64,000 nucleotides of DNA from JANQPX01 sp041398025 (GTDB taxonomy: Bacteria; Pseudomonadota; Alphaproteobacteria; Geminicoccales; Geminicoccaceae): contig JAWKVM010000035.1 of assembly GCA_041398025.1 (NCBI GenBank), forward strand, positions 1 to 64,000, written 5' to 3'. The notes under the pieces are model-generated. The model was not told the DNA's origin. It did no database searches and saw only the letters and a list, made by a program, of their open reading frames with translations. This document shows, in pieces, positions 35,353 through 42,540 of this stretch; positions within the stretch are counted from its first letter, which is position 1; every line of letters begins with the position of its first letter. Both the position numbers and the translations under genes were made by a program.

Positions 35353-35783
35353 TGGCAAACTCCAAATCATGTCGCATTGAGAGTTTGTTATGTTATACTA
35401 TTACATTTAATCAGGCAATGGTGGCTGCGGGTGAATACCGACCTGTCCTGGTCCGACTCCACCGCATGCTCGAAGCCGACGATATCGGCGCCAGGCGCCA
35501 GCATCGAGACACCGCAGGGCGTCGCCACGGCACGGTAACCTGAACGCCTCGCACCGCTTGAAACCGCCCAACGCCCACCGGCGTTCCCGCAGCGCCTCGA
35601 ATCGAGGTCGATGTCGCAGGTCACCACGTTCCTTCGACGCGTGCATCGATGAGTCAGCCTGAACGCTTGAATACCGTCGCGATAAGGCTTCGCTTCCCGT
35701 CAGCATATGATATTGCAATTCATTTGCATTTGCATTTATGAATGACATGATGACCGGAACGATCCGGATCGGCGGCGAGGGTC
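35353..35783. other. intergenic region before the first TonB-dependent receptor
   Basis: About 430 bases between divergent genes. An AT-rich patch at 35375-35410 could be the promoter of the 128-residue gene. The Fur-box-like site at 35714 sits near the receptor end. Frames crossing the middle have no family resemblance. Confidence 0.5.
35714..35728 (+). promoter_or_regulatory. Fur/Mur-box-like palindrome before the first receptor gene
   Basis: TGCAATTCATTTGCA differs by one base from the perfect palindrome TGCAAATCATTTGCA found before the second receptor (42477). An extra ATTTGCA-like half-site follows at once (to 35734). It is 55 bases before the receptor ATG, the expected place for iron repression. 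Confidence 0.7.
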
Positions 35784-38222
35784 ATGACGCCGGGAACGGC
35801 AAAAAATCGATGGTGGGATGGTGAGCGCATGATGCTGGTAGCGAACAGGTGGCGGAGCAAGACGCGGATGGCGGCGGCATGTCTCGCGGGGGTTGCGGTT
35901 GCGGCCATGCCGGCCCAGGCTCAAGCGCCTGACCAGCGGGTCGAATTCGCGATTCAGCCGCAGGACCTGGCCGACGCCCTGATCGCCTTTGCCGAGCAGA
36001 CCGGCCTTCGGGTCAAGTTCCGGCGAAGCGAGCTGCAGGGCCTCGGGACTTCCGGGCTGGAGGGCGAAGCCGATGTCCGGGCAGGCCTTCGACGCCTGCT
36101 CGGCGGATCCGGCCTTGCCTATCATTTCACCGCCGACGGTTCGGTGGTGATCGGTTCCGCCGTGTCGGCGCCGGTCGATAACGCCGATGCCACGGCGATG
36201 GCCGAGATCACCATCGAGGGGCTGCGCGGCATCACCTCCTACGAGCCGACCGTCGGCTATGTGTCCTATTATTCGGTCGCCGCCACCAAGACCGACACGC
36301 CGGTGATCGAGACGCCGCAGTCGGTCTCGACCATCGCCCGCGACGAGATCGAGGCGCACGACGCCAAGACCGTCGCCGAAGCGGTGCGCTACAGTGCCGG
36401 CGTCACGGTCGACACCTACGGCGTCGATCCGCGCGGCTATGATTCGATCACGATCCGCGGCTTCGATGCGGCGACCACCGGCTCGTTTCGCGACGGGCTG
36501 CGCATGGACGGCAATTCCTTTGCGGTCTACGCCACCGAGCCCTACGGCATCGAACGGATCGACATCATGCGCGGTCCGAGCGGCGCGCTCTACGGCCAGG
36601 CCGAAGCCGGCGGCGTGGTCGACCGCACCACCAAGCGGCCACGCGCCGACATGGTGCAGGAAGTGCGCCTGGAGACCGGGAGCTGGGACCACCTGCTCGG
36701 TGCCTTCGACGTCGGCGGCGCGGTCGACGACGACCACACCCTGCTCTTCCGCCTGACCGGTCTCGCGCGCGAAGCCGATACCGAATACGACTACGATGAC
36801 GGCACCGAGCAAAGCAATGACCGCCGCTTCATCGCCCCGGCGCTGACCTGGGCGCCGACGGCAGACACCAGCCTCACCGTGCTTGCCGACTATCTGAAGG
36901 ACGACCGCTACCTCCATCCGGGCCCGATCGCCCCCGACGGGTTCGGCCGCAGCGACGTGGTCCCGGGCGAGCCCGGCTTCGACAGGTTCGACCAGGAGCA
37001 ATATGCACTGGGCTACAGTTTCGCGCATCGCTTCAATCCGACCTTCACCTTCCGCCAGAACGCCCGCTACAGCCATGTCGAGATCGAGTATCAGGGGGTC
37101 TATGCGGATGCCCTCGACGAGGACGGCCGCACGCTGCAGCGCTATGTCTGGGCCGCACCCGACGAGATCGACCAGATCGCGATCGACAACCAGCTGGAAG
37201 CGAAGCTGCATGTCGGCCCGACCTTCCACACCGTCCTGGCCGGGTTCGATCACAGCATCAGCGACGACGATTTCAGCTACCACACCGCCCCCGCGGCGGC
37301 GCTCGACCTCCTGGACGTCGCCTATAGCAGTGCCGAGGTGCCCGATCCCTATCAGGTGACCGAGCAGAAGCTCAGGCAGACCGGCATCTATCTGCAGGAC
37401 CAGCTGGTCTATGACGATCGCTGGATCCTGACGCTCGGCGGGCGCTACAGCTGGGTGAAGCAGGACACCACGGATCTGCTCGCCGACACCACCGAACGCA
37501 AGAAGGACAGCGCGTTCACCGGCCGGGCCGGCCTGACCTATCTCTTCGACAACGGCCTTGCGCCCTATGCCAGCTACACCGAGGGCTTCGTGCCGACCGA
37601 GGGCACTGACCTCTCGGGCGAATCCTTCGAGCCCGAGGAGTCGCGGCAATACGAGGTCGGGCTCAAATACCAGCCGCCCGAGGTCAACGCGCTGTTTACG
37701 GCCTCGCTGTTCCACCTCACCAAGACCAATGTGCTCAGGCGGGATCCCGACAACATCAATGCCTCGGTGCAGGCGGGCGAAGTGCGGGTGCGGGGTGTCG
37801 AGCTCGAAGCCAAGACCAGCCTCGCTGCCGGATTGCAGCTCATCGCCGCCTACGGCTATGCCGATGCCGAGGTGACCGAGAGCACCGAAGAGGATCTCGG
37901 CCAGCGTCCGGTCACCGTGCCGGCCCACAGCGCGGCCCTCTGGCTGGATTACGATTTTCCCGAGGGCTCGCTTGACGGCGTTGGGCTCGGCGGCGGCGTG
38001 CGCCATGTCGGCGAGACCTACAATGACCTCGCCAACACCTCGACGACCGGTGGTTACACCCTGTTCGACGCGCAGGTCAGCTATGCGCTCACCGATGACG
38101 CCACCTTCGAGGTCAATGCCAACAATCTGTTCGACAAGGAGTACGTGACCACCTGCGCGTTCAACGCATGCTTCTACGGCACCGGGCGCCGCATCACCGC
38201 AGCGCTGACATTGCACTGGTAG
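35784..38222 (+). CDS. TonB-dependent siderophore receptor with STN signalling domain
   Basis: An outer-membrane beta-barrel that takes up a ferric chelate with TonB energy. The signal peptide (AAACLAGVAVAAMPAQAQA) is followed by an STN domain (about residues 52-117, FAIQPQDLADALIAFAEQTG). The plug has VIETPQSVSTIARDEIEA and RGPSGALYGQAEAGGVVDRTTKRP, and the barrel ends in an aromatic residue (ITAALTLHW). This is the FhuA/ferric-siderophore type of about 812 residues. STN domains normally signal to a FecR/FecI pair, but none is nearby. ATG at 35784 follows GCGAGG by 3 bases; ATG at 35829 is an alternative. The PepSY gene follows after 6 bases. Confidence 0.92.
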   Translation: MTPGTAKNRWWDGERMMLVANRWRSKTRMAAACLAGVAVAAMPAQAQAPDQRVEFAIQPQDLADALIAFAEQTGLRVKFRRSELQGLGTSGLEGEADVRAGLRRLLGGSGLAYHFTADGSVVIGSAVSAPVDNADATAMAEITIEGLRGITSYEPTVGYVSYYSVAATKTDTPVIETPQSVSTIARDEIEAHDAKTVAEAVRYSAGVTVDTYGVDPRGYDSITIRGFDAATTGSFRDGLRMDGNSFAVYATEPYGIERIDIMRGPSGALYGQAEAGGVVDRTTKRPRADMVQEVRLETGSWDHLLGAFDVGGAVDDDHTLLFRLTGLAREADTEYDYDDGTEQSNDRRFIAPALTWAPTADTSLTVLADYLKDDRYLHPGPIAPDGFGRSDVVPGEPGFDRFDQEQYALGYSFAHRFNPTFTFRQNARYSHVEIEYQGVYADALDEDGRTLQRYVWAAPDEIDQIAIDNQLEAKLHVGPTFHTVLAGFDHSISDDDFSYHTAPAAALDLLDVAYSSAEVPDPYQVTEQKLRQTGIYLQDQLVYDDRWILTLGGRYSWVKQDTTDLLADTTERKKDSAFTGRAGLTYLFDNGLAPYASYTEGFVPTEGTDLSGESFEPEESRQYEVGLKYQPPEVNALFTASLFHLTKTNVLRRDPDNINASVQAGEVRVRGVELEAKTSLAAGLQLIAAYGYADAEVTESTEEDLGQRPVTVPAHSAALWLDYDFPEGSLDGVGLGGGVRHVGETYNDLANTSTTGGYTLFDAQVSYALTDDATFEVNANNLFDKEYVTTCAFNACFYGTGRRITAALTLHW

Positions 38223-38228
38223 CAAGCG

Positions 38229-39455
38229 GTGCCGACGCCGATGACCGCGCGCCTCATCCTGACCCTGCTGCATCGCTATCTCGGCCTGGCCATGGCGCTG
38301 TTTCTGGCCATGGCCGGGCTTACCGGCGCGATCCTGGCCTTCCACCACGAGATCGACGCGTGGCTCAATCCGGCGTTCTATCGGGCACCGGCGGCGGGCG
38401 AGCCGCTCGGTCTGGTCGAGCTGGTCGAGCGCGCGAAGCGGGATCATCCCGCCCTCGACATCATCTATATCGAGAGCGAGCCGGAACCGGACCACCCGGC
38501 GCTCGCCGTGGGCGAGCCGCGTCCCGATGCCGCCACCGGCGAGCTCGCCGAGCTGGATTACAACTGGATCTATCTCGACCCGGTGACCGGCGACACCGTC
38601 GCGACCCGCTACTGGGCCCGCTGCTGCTTCGCGCCCGAGGATTTCATCCCGTTTCTCTACGAGTTCCACCATTCGCTGACGCTGCCCGGACTTTGGGGCT
38701 ACATCCTGATGGGCATCGTCGCCATCCTCTGGACCGTCGACTGCTTCGTCGGGCTTTTCTTGACGTTCCCGCGGGGCCGACCGTTCCTCGAAAAATGGCG
38801 TGCCGCCTGGCGGATCAAGCGCGGCAGCGCCTATCGCACCAATCTCGACCTGCACCGTGCCGGCGGCCTCTGGTTCTGGCTCCTCCTTCTGCCGATCGCG
38901 GTGAGCTCGATCGCCATGAACCTGCCGGACCAGGTCTTTCGCCCGGTGGTGTCGCTGTTCTCGCCGGTCGAGCCGAGTATCTACCATGAGCGCAGCCTGA
39001 TGACGCCGGAGGAGCGCGGCGCGGTCACGCAGACCTTCGCCGAGATCATGGCGCGCGGCGAAGCGGAAGCGGCGCGTCTCGGCATTGACGATGAGATCCA
39101 CGCCCTCTATCTCGGCCGGCTCTGCACCTGCTTCGCCGTGGGCTACGGCGATCATCACGCGGCCGGTCTGGGCATGCCCTGGCTCTATGTCGACGGCCGC
39201 GACGGCCGGCTTCTGCAGCAGGTCATCCCGGGCGAGGGCACGGCAGGCGACATCTTCATGCAGCTCCAGTTCCCGATCCATGGCGGCCGGATCGCGGGGC
39301 TGGCCGGCCGCATCGTCATCTGCGTCACCGGCCTCGTCATCTTCATGCTGTCGGTCACCGGAATCGTGATCTGGTGGCGCAAGCACAGGGTTCGCACAAG
39401 CCGTTCGGCCAAGGTGAGCGTCGTCCCGCTGGACCGGGCTCAGAGGAGAAGTTAG
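38229..39455 (+). CDS. PepSY-associated membrane protein, probable ferric-siderophore reductase
   Basis: A 408-residue inner-membrane protein with four membrane segments: LGLAMALFLAMAGLTGAILAFHHEID near the N terminus, YILMGIVAILWTVDCFVGLFL, LWFWLLLLPIAVSSIAM, and VICVTGLVIFMLSVTGIVIWWRKH. These PepSY_TM proteins often accompany TonB-dependent receptors and some reduce ferric siderophores in the periplasm. Conserved His residues (LLHRYLG, FHHEID, YEFHHSL, LDLHRAGG) could ligate heme. GTG at 38229 is used; ATG at 38241 is possible. It is cotranscribed with the receptor, 6 bases apart. Confidence 0.87.
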   Translation: MPTPMTARLILTLLHRYLGLAMALFLAMAGLTGAILAFHHEIDAWLNPAFYRAPAAGEPLGLVELVERAKRDHPALDIIYIESEPEPDHPALAVGEPRPDAATGELAELDYNWIYLDPVTGDTVATRYWARCCFAPEDFIPFLYEFHHSLTLPGLWGYILMGIVAILWTVDCFVGLFLTFPRGRPFLEKWRAAWRIKRGSAYRTNLDLHRAGGLWFWLLLLPIAVSSIAMNLPDQVFRPVVSLFSPVEPSIYHERSLMTPEERGAVTQTFAEIMARGEAEAARLGIDDEIHALYLGRLCTCFAVGYGDHHAAGLGMPWLYVDGRDGRLLQQVIPGEGTAGDIFMQLQFPIHGGRIAGLAGRIVICVTGLVIFMLSVTGIVIWWRKHRVRTSRSAKVSVVPLDRAQRRS

Positions 39456-39458
39456 TAT

Positions 39459-39473
39459 TGCAACGCATTCGCA
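39459..39473 (+). promoter_or_regulatory. Fur/Mur-box-like site before the exbB operon
   Basis: TGCAACGCATTCGCA is an imperfect palindrome with the same TGC...GCA frame and spacing as the sites at 35714 and 42477. It lies 4 bases after the PepSY stop and 36 before the ATG of the next gene. Confidence 0.5.
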
Positions 39474-39508
39474 ATAAAAACGATGTCCGGCCTTGGGGAG
39501 AATCGGTG

Positions 39509-39925
39509 ATGGCTTCAAAAGGGCTGATCGGTGCTCTGGCCACGATGCTGGCGGGTGCCGCGCTTGCCGGCGAGCCCGGCAAGGTCGCGGTCGAGCTCAA
39601 CAAGTTGGAGGCGGCAGCGGGCGGCTGCCGGCCCTATCTGGTGATCGAGAACGGCACCGAGCACGTCTTCTCCAGCCTGAAGCTCGATCTGGTGATGTTC
39701 GACACCGACGGCATCATCGTCGAGCGCGTGGCGGTCGACGCCGCCCCGCTGCCGACGGGCAAGACGGCGGTCAAGATCTTCGACCTCAAGGGTCTCGCCT
39801 GTGATCGGATCGGGCGGATGCTGCTGAACGGTCTGACCGGCTGCAGCGCCGGCGATGCCGCGCCGGAGGATTGCCTCAGCCTGATCAGCACCCGCTCCCA
39901 GGCGACCGTGCCGTTCATTCAGTAG
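39509..39925 (+). CDS. exported 138-residue protein upstream of exbB
   Basis: A short signal peptide (MASKGLIGALATMLAGAALAGEP) is followed by a beta-rich domain with four cysteines: GGCRPYLVIENGT, LKGLACDRIG, LTGCSAGDAAPEDCLS. These may form two disulfides in the periplasm. Proteins of this appearance occur in front of exbBD in other alphaproteobacteria, but the role is not known to me. GGGGAGA lies 8 bases before the ATG. It opens the exbB-exbD-exbD-tonB operon behind the site at 39459. Confidence 0.8.
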   Translation: MASKGLIGALATMLAGAALAGEPGKVAVELNKLEAAAGGCRPYLVIENGTEHVFSSLKLDLVMFDTDGIIVERVAVDAAPLPTGKTAVKIFDLKGLACDRIGRMLLNGLTGCSAGDAAPEDCLSLISTRSQATVPFIQ

Positions 39926-39950
39926 TGCTCGGCGAAGAAGGACGAATGCG

Positions 39951-39986
39951 ATGAAATCTGAGCTTTCCGGCATGCGGCATGCCTGA
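39951..39986 (+). other. possible 11-codon leader ORF overlapping the exbB start
   Basis: ATG AAA TCT ... GCC TGA encodes MKSELSGMRHA and follows AAGAAGGA. The exbB ATG at 39979 lies inside it, in another frame, and has no strong ribosome site of its own. This arrangement would couple exbB translation to the leader. Confidence 0.35.
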
Positions 39987-40692
39987 CCTCCCGCTGGTCG
40001 ACCTGATCGGCCGCTGGCTGACGCTCGGCGGTCCGGTGGTCGCGATTCTCGGCGCCATGTCGATCGTCGCCCTCGCGATCCTTCTGTTGAAGCTCTACCA
40101 GTTCTGGACACTGGGCGTGAGCCTGCCACCGGAAATCGGGCGAGCCGCCGCGCTCGTGCAGGCTGGCCGGGGCCGGGAGGCGCTGCCGCTCGCGCGCTCG
40201 GCCGGCGGGATCGGCGTCGAGATCACGGCGCTTGCGCTCGACATGCGGACGGCGGACGGCGAAGCCGCGCGAGAGACGGCCTTTCGGCTGGCGGCCGATC
40301 ATCTGGCGGCGCTGCGCAGCCATTTCCGCACGCTCGAGCTGATCGGCGCGCTCGCCCCGCTGCTCGGCCTGTTCGGCACCGTGCTCGGCATGATCGAGGC
40401 GTTCAAGCAGCTGGAGGCGGCGGGGGCGCAGGTCAATCCGTCGGTCCTTTCGGGCGGCATCTGGGAAGCGCTTTTGACCACGGCCGTCGGGCTTGCGGTC
40501 GCGATCCCGACGGTCGCCGTCCTGAACCTGCTGGAGCAGCGGGTCGACCGCTTCGCCCACGAACTGGAGAGCCTGATCAGCCGACTGTTCGTCACCTTCA
40601 CTTCATCATATGGCGACGCGCCTTCGAGCGAGCTCGAAGGCGCGGCCGACCCCCATGCCCGCTTCCGGCCCGCATCCGGCGCTGGCGTCTGA
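39979..40692 (+). CDS. exbB: ExbB, proton channel subunit of the TonB motor (MotA/TolQ/ExbB family)
   Basis: Inner-membrane subunit that, with ExbD, turns proton flow into TonB motion. The 237-residue protein has three membrane segments: LGGPVVAILGAMSIVALAILLLKL near the N terminus, LELIGALAPLLGLFGTVLGMIEAF, and GIWEALLTTAVGLAVAIPTVAVLNLL. The last two carry the family's conserved pore-side sequence. Spacing and length are normal. It overlaps exbD by about 38 bases. Confidence 0.92.
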   Translation: MPDLPLVDLIGRWLTLGGPVVAILGAMSIVALAILLLKLYQFWTLGVSLPPEIGRAAALVQAGRGREALPLARSAGGIGVEITALALDMRTADGEAARETAFRLAADHLAALRSHFRTLELIGALAPLLGLFGTVLGMIEAFKQLEAAGAQVNPSVLSGGIWEALLTTAVGLAVAIPTVAVLNLLEQRVDRFAHELESLISRLFVTFTSSYGDAPSSELEGAADPHARFRPASGAGV

Positions 40693-41077
40693 TCCGGCGC
40701 GGCGGCGGTCGCTGGTCGGGCTCACCCCGCTGATCGACGTGGTCTTCATCCTGCTCGTCTTCTTCATGCTCGCCTCGTCCTTCGCCGACTGGCGCACAAT
40801 CCGGCTGAAACCACCGGTGCCGACCGCTGGCGGCGGCGGGCTCGCCGGGGCGATGCTGATCGAGGTCGACGCGGATGGCGGCCTTCGCCTCTCCGGTGTT
40901 CCCACGACGCTGGAGGAGATCGGCGCTCGGATCGAACCGCTGCTCGGGCGGCGGCCGGATCTTCGTGTCGTGGTCAAGCCCGCTGCGGACACGCCGCTTC
41001 AGCCCGTGGTCAGCCTGCTCGATCGTCTGAATGCTGCCGGCGTCACGGATATGACCTTCATCCACGGCGGCGATTGA
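40655..41077 (+). CDS. exbD: ExbD-type biopolymer transport protein (1)
   Basis: A 140-residue partner of ExbB with one N-terminal membrane helix, LTPLIDVVFILLVFFMLAS, containing the essential Asp of LIDVVF. The periplasmic domain ends RLNAAGVTDMTFI. ATG at 40655 gives a normal N terminus of 23 residues before the helix. ATG at 40610, with a longer overlap with exbB, is also open. A second ExbD follows after 1 base. Confidence 0.9.
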   Translation: MPASGPHPALASDPARRRSLVGLTPLIDVVFILLVFFMLASSFADWRTIRLKPPVPTAGGGGLAGAMLIEVDADGGLRLSGVPTTLEEIGARIEPLLGRRPDLRVVVKPAADTPLQPVVSLLDRLNAAGVTDMTFIHGGD

Positions 41078-41078
41078 C

Positions 41079-41501
41079 ATGCGCGCGAGGATGCCATCGC
41101 TGCATCGACGCCGCCCCCCGGGCAATGGTGACGAGCGTATCCTGCCGCTGATCAACGTCGTCTTTTTGCTGCTGATCTTCTTCATGCTGGCGGGGCGCCT
41201 CGCGGCGAGCGATCCGTTCGAGGTCGAACCGCCCGCCTCGGCGAGCGATGGCCCGGCCGCCGACGGCGAACTCGAGCTGCTGATCGGTCCAGACGGCGAG
41301 CTTGCGCTAGATGGCATGGTGATCGAGCGCAAGGGTCTGGACGAGGCGATCGCTTTGCGGCTTGCTGAGGCGCCGGCGGTGAAAGCCAGGATCAAGGCAG
41401 ATAGCGGGGCCGCTGCCGTCGACGTCCTCGACATGCTCGAACGCCTGAACGCCGCCGGGATCGAGGAGCTGCTGCTGGTGACCCGGGCCGGCGCATCTTG
41501 A
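41079..41501 (+). CDS. exbD: ExbD-type biopolymer transport protein (2)
   Basis: A second ExbD homologue of 140 residues. Its membrane helix reads ILPLINVVFLLLIFFMLAG: the essential Asp of the first ExbD (LIDVVF) is Asn here (LINVVF). The helix may therefore be unable to carry protons itself, while still forming the ExbD dimer with the first copy. The periplasmic domain ends RLNAAGIEELLLVTR. It is coupled to tonB by a TTGA overlap. Confidence 0.88.
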   Translation: MRARMPSLHRRRPPGNGDERILPLINVVFLLLIFFMLAGRLAASDPFEVEPPASASDGPAADGELELLIGPDGELALDGMVIERKGLDEAIALRLAEAPAVKARIKADSGAAAVDVLDMLERLNAAGIEELLLVTRAGAS

Positions 41502-42430
41502 TCGGAGTCTCCAAAGCCCAGTGGAGCGGCGCGCTCGCCATCGCCCTTGGGCTGCATCTTGCGATCGCCGCCGCCTGGCTGCGGCAGGCGCCCTCGGCTG
41601 GCGCGGTTCACACCGGTCAAGGCGGCATCGCCGCGGCGCTCGGCCCGTCCGGGGCAGCGCCGGGTGCGCTCGCCGCCAATCTGCCGCCCGAAGAGCCGAG
41701 CGAGGTCGGGCCGGAGGAGATCTCGGAGGTGACCCCGGACCTGGAGACGGTCCCCGAGAGCGAGCCTTGGGATGCAGCGCCGCGCGAGGTCGGGAAAGCC
41801 GCCGAGATACAGCCGGAAGAGGCCACGGAGATCGCGTCCGATATCGCGCCGATGCCGCTGCGGGCGGACGGGATTCCGCCGTCTGAAGCCCCGGTAGTCG
41901 AGATTGCCGAAGCTGTGCCGGTGGAGCCCAAGGAACTTGCGGCCATCACGACCGCGCCATCGGAAGAAAAGGCGCCGATCGTCCCGCCGCCGCCGAAACC
42001 ACGGCCGCCGGAGCCCGCGGACAGTGATGCGGCCGGAGCCCCGACGGTCGCGTCCCTGCCCGGCGCCGGCGGCGAGGCCGGAACCCGGGAAGGGGCGGAT
42101 ACCGGCAGCGGTGACGACAGCGCCGGCGGCGGCTCCCCGGGCGCCCGCGCGGACTATCTTCAGGTCCTCCAGGCCTGGCTCGAGCAGCACAAGATGTACC
42201 CCCAGAACGCCATCCGCCGGCGCCAGGAGGGCGTGGTGATGCTCCGCTTCGTCATGGACCGCGACGGGCGGGTCTTGCATCACGAGATCAGCAACAGCTC
42301 CGGCTACAGGCTTCTCGATCTGGCGGTCGAGAGCCTGATCGAGCGCGCCCAGCCGCTGCCGGCCATGCCGCCGCAGATGAAAGACACGGAGCTCACCCTG
42401 GTGGTGCCGATCAACTTCACCCTCGAGTGA
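41498..42430 (+). CDS. tonB: TonB energy transducer
   Basis: A 310-residue protein that links the ExbB-ExbD motor to outer-membrane receptors. It has one N-terminal helix (ALAIALGLHLAIAAAWL, with the conserved His), a long Pro/Glu-rich periplasmic spacer (about residues 60-200), and a C-terminal TonB domain (YLQVLQAWLEQHKMYP through RRQEGVVMLRFVMDRDGRV to VPINFTLE). The start is TTG at 41498, overlapping the stop of the second exbD; no ATG lies near. The operon ends here, followed by the next receptor's regulatory region. Confidence 0.92.
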   Translation: MIGVSKAQWSGALAIALGLHLAIAAAWLRQAPSAGAVHTGQGGIAAALGPSGAAPGALAANLPPEEPSEVGPEEISEVTPDLETVPESEPWDAAPREVGKAAEIQPEEATEIASDIAPMPLRADGIPPSEAPVVEIAEAVPVEPKELAAITTAPSEEKAPIVPPPPKPRPPEPADSDAAGAPTVASLPGAGGEAGTREGADTGSGDDSAGGGSPGARADYLQVLQAWLEQHKMYPQNAIRRRQEGVVMLRFVMDRDGRVLHHEISNSSGYRLLDLAVESLIERAQPLPAMPPQMKDTELTLVVPINFTLE

Positions 42431-42476
42431 CCCCTTACCGTCACCGCACACCAACAGAGACGATCCATATTGCTTT

Positions 42477-42491
42477 TGCAAATCATTTGCA
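42477..42491 (+). promoter_or_regulatory. perfect Fur/Mur-box-like palindrome before the heme receptor
   Basis: TGCAAATCATTTGCA is a perfect 7-1-7 palindrome in an AT-rich patch, 49 bases before the receptor ATG. It resembles alphaproteobacterial Fur/Mur boxes, and related sites precede other iron genes in the window. Confidence 0.8.
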
Positions 42492-42540
42492 TTTAGATTG
42501 TCGATAACGCCCCGGAACGGGCATGGGTCGAGGGAGTCTC

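Noticed and set aside
35407..35748. Reverse-strand frame across the Fur-box region
   Set aside because: No homology and it starts in the AT-rich box; the region is better explained as regulatory.
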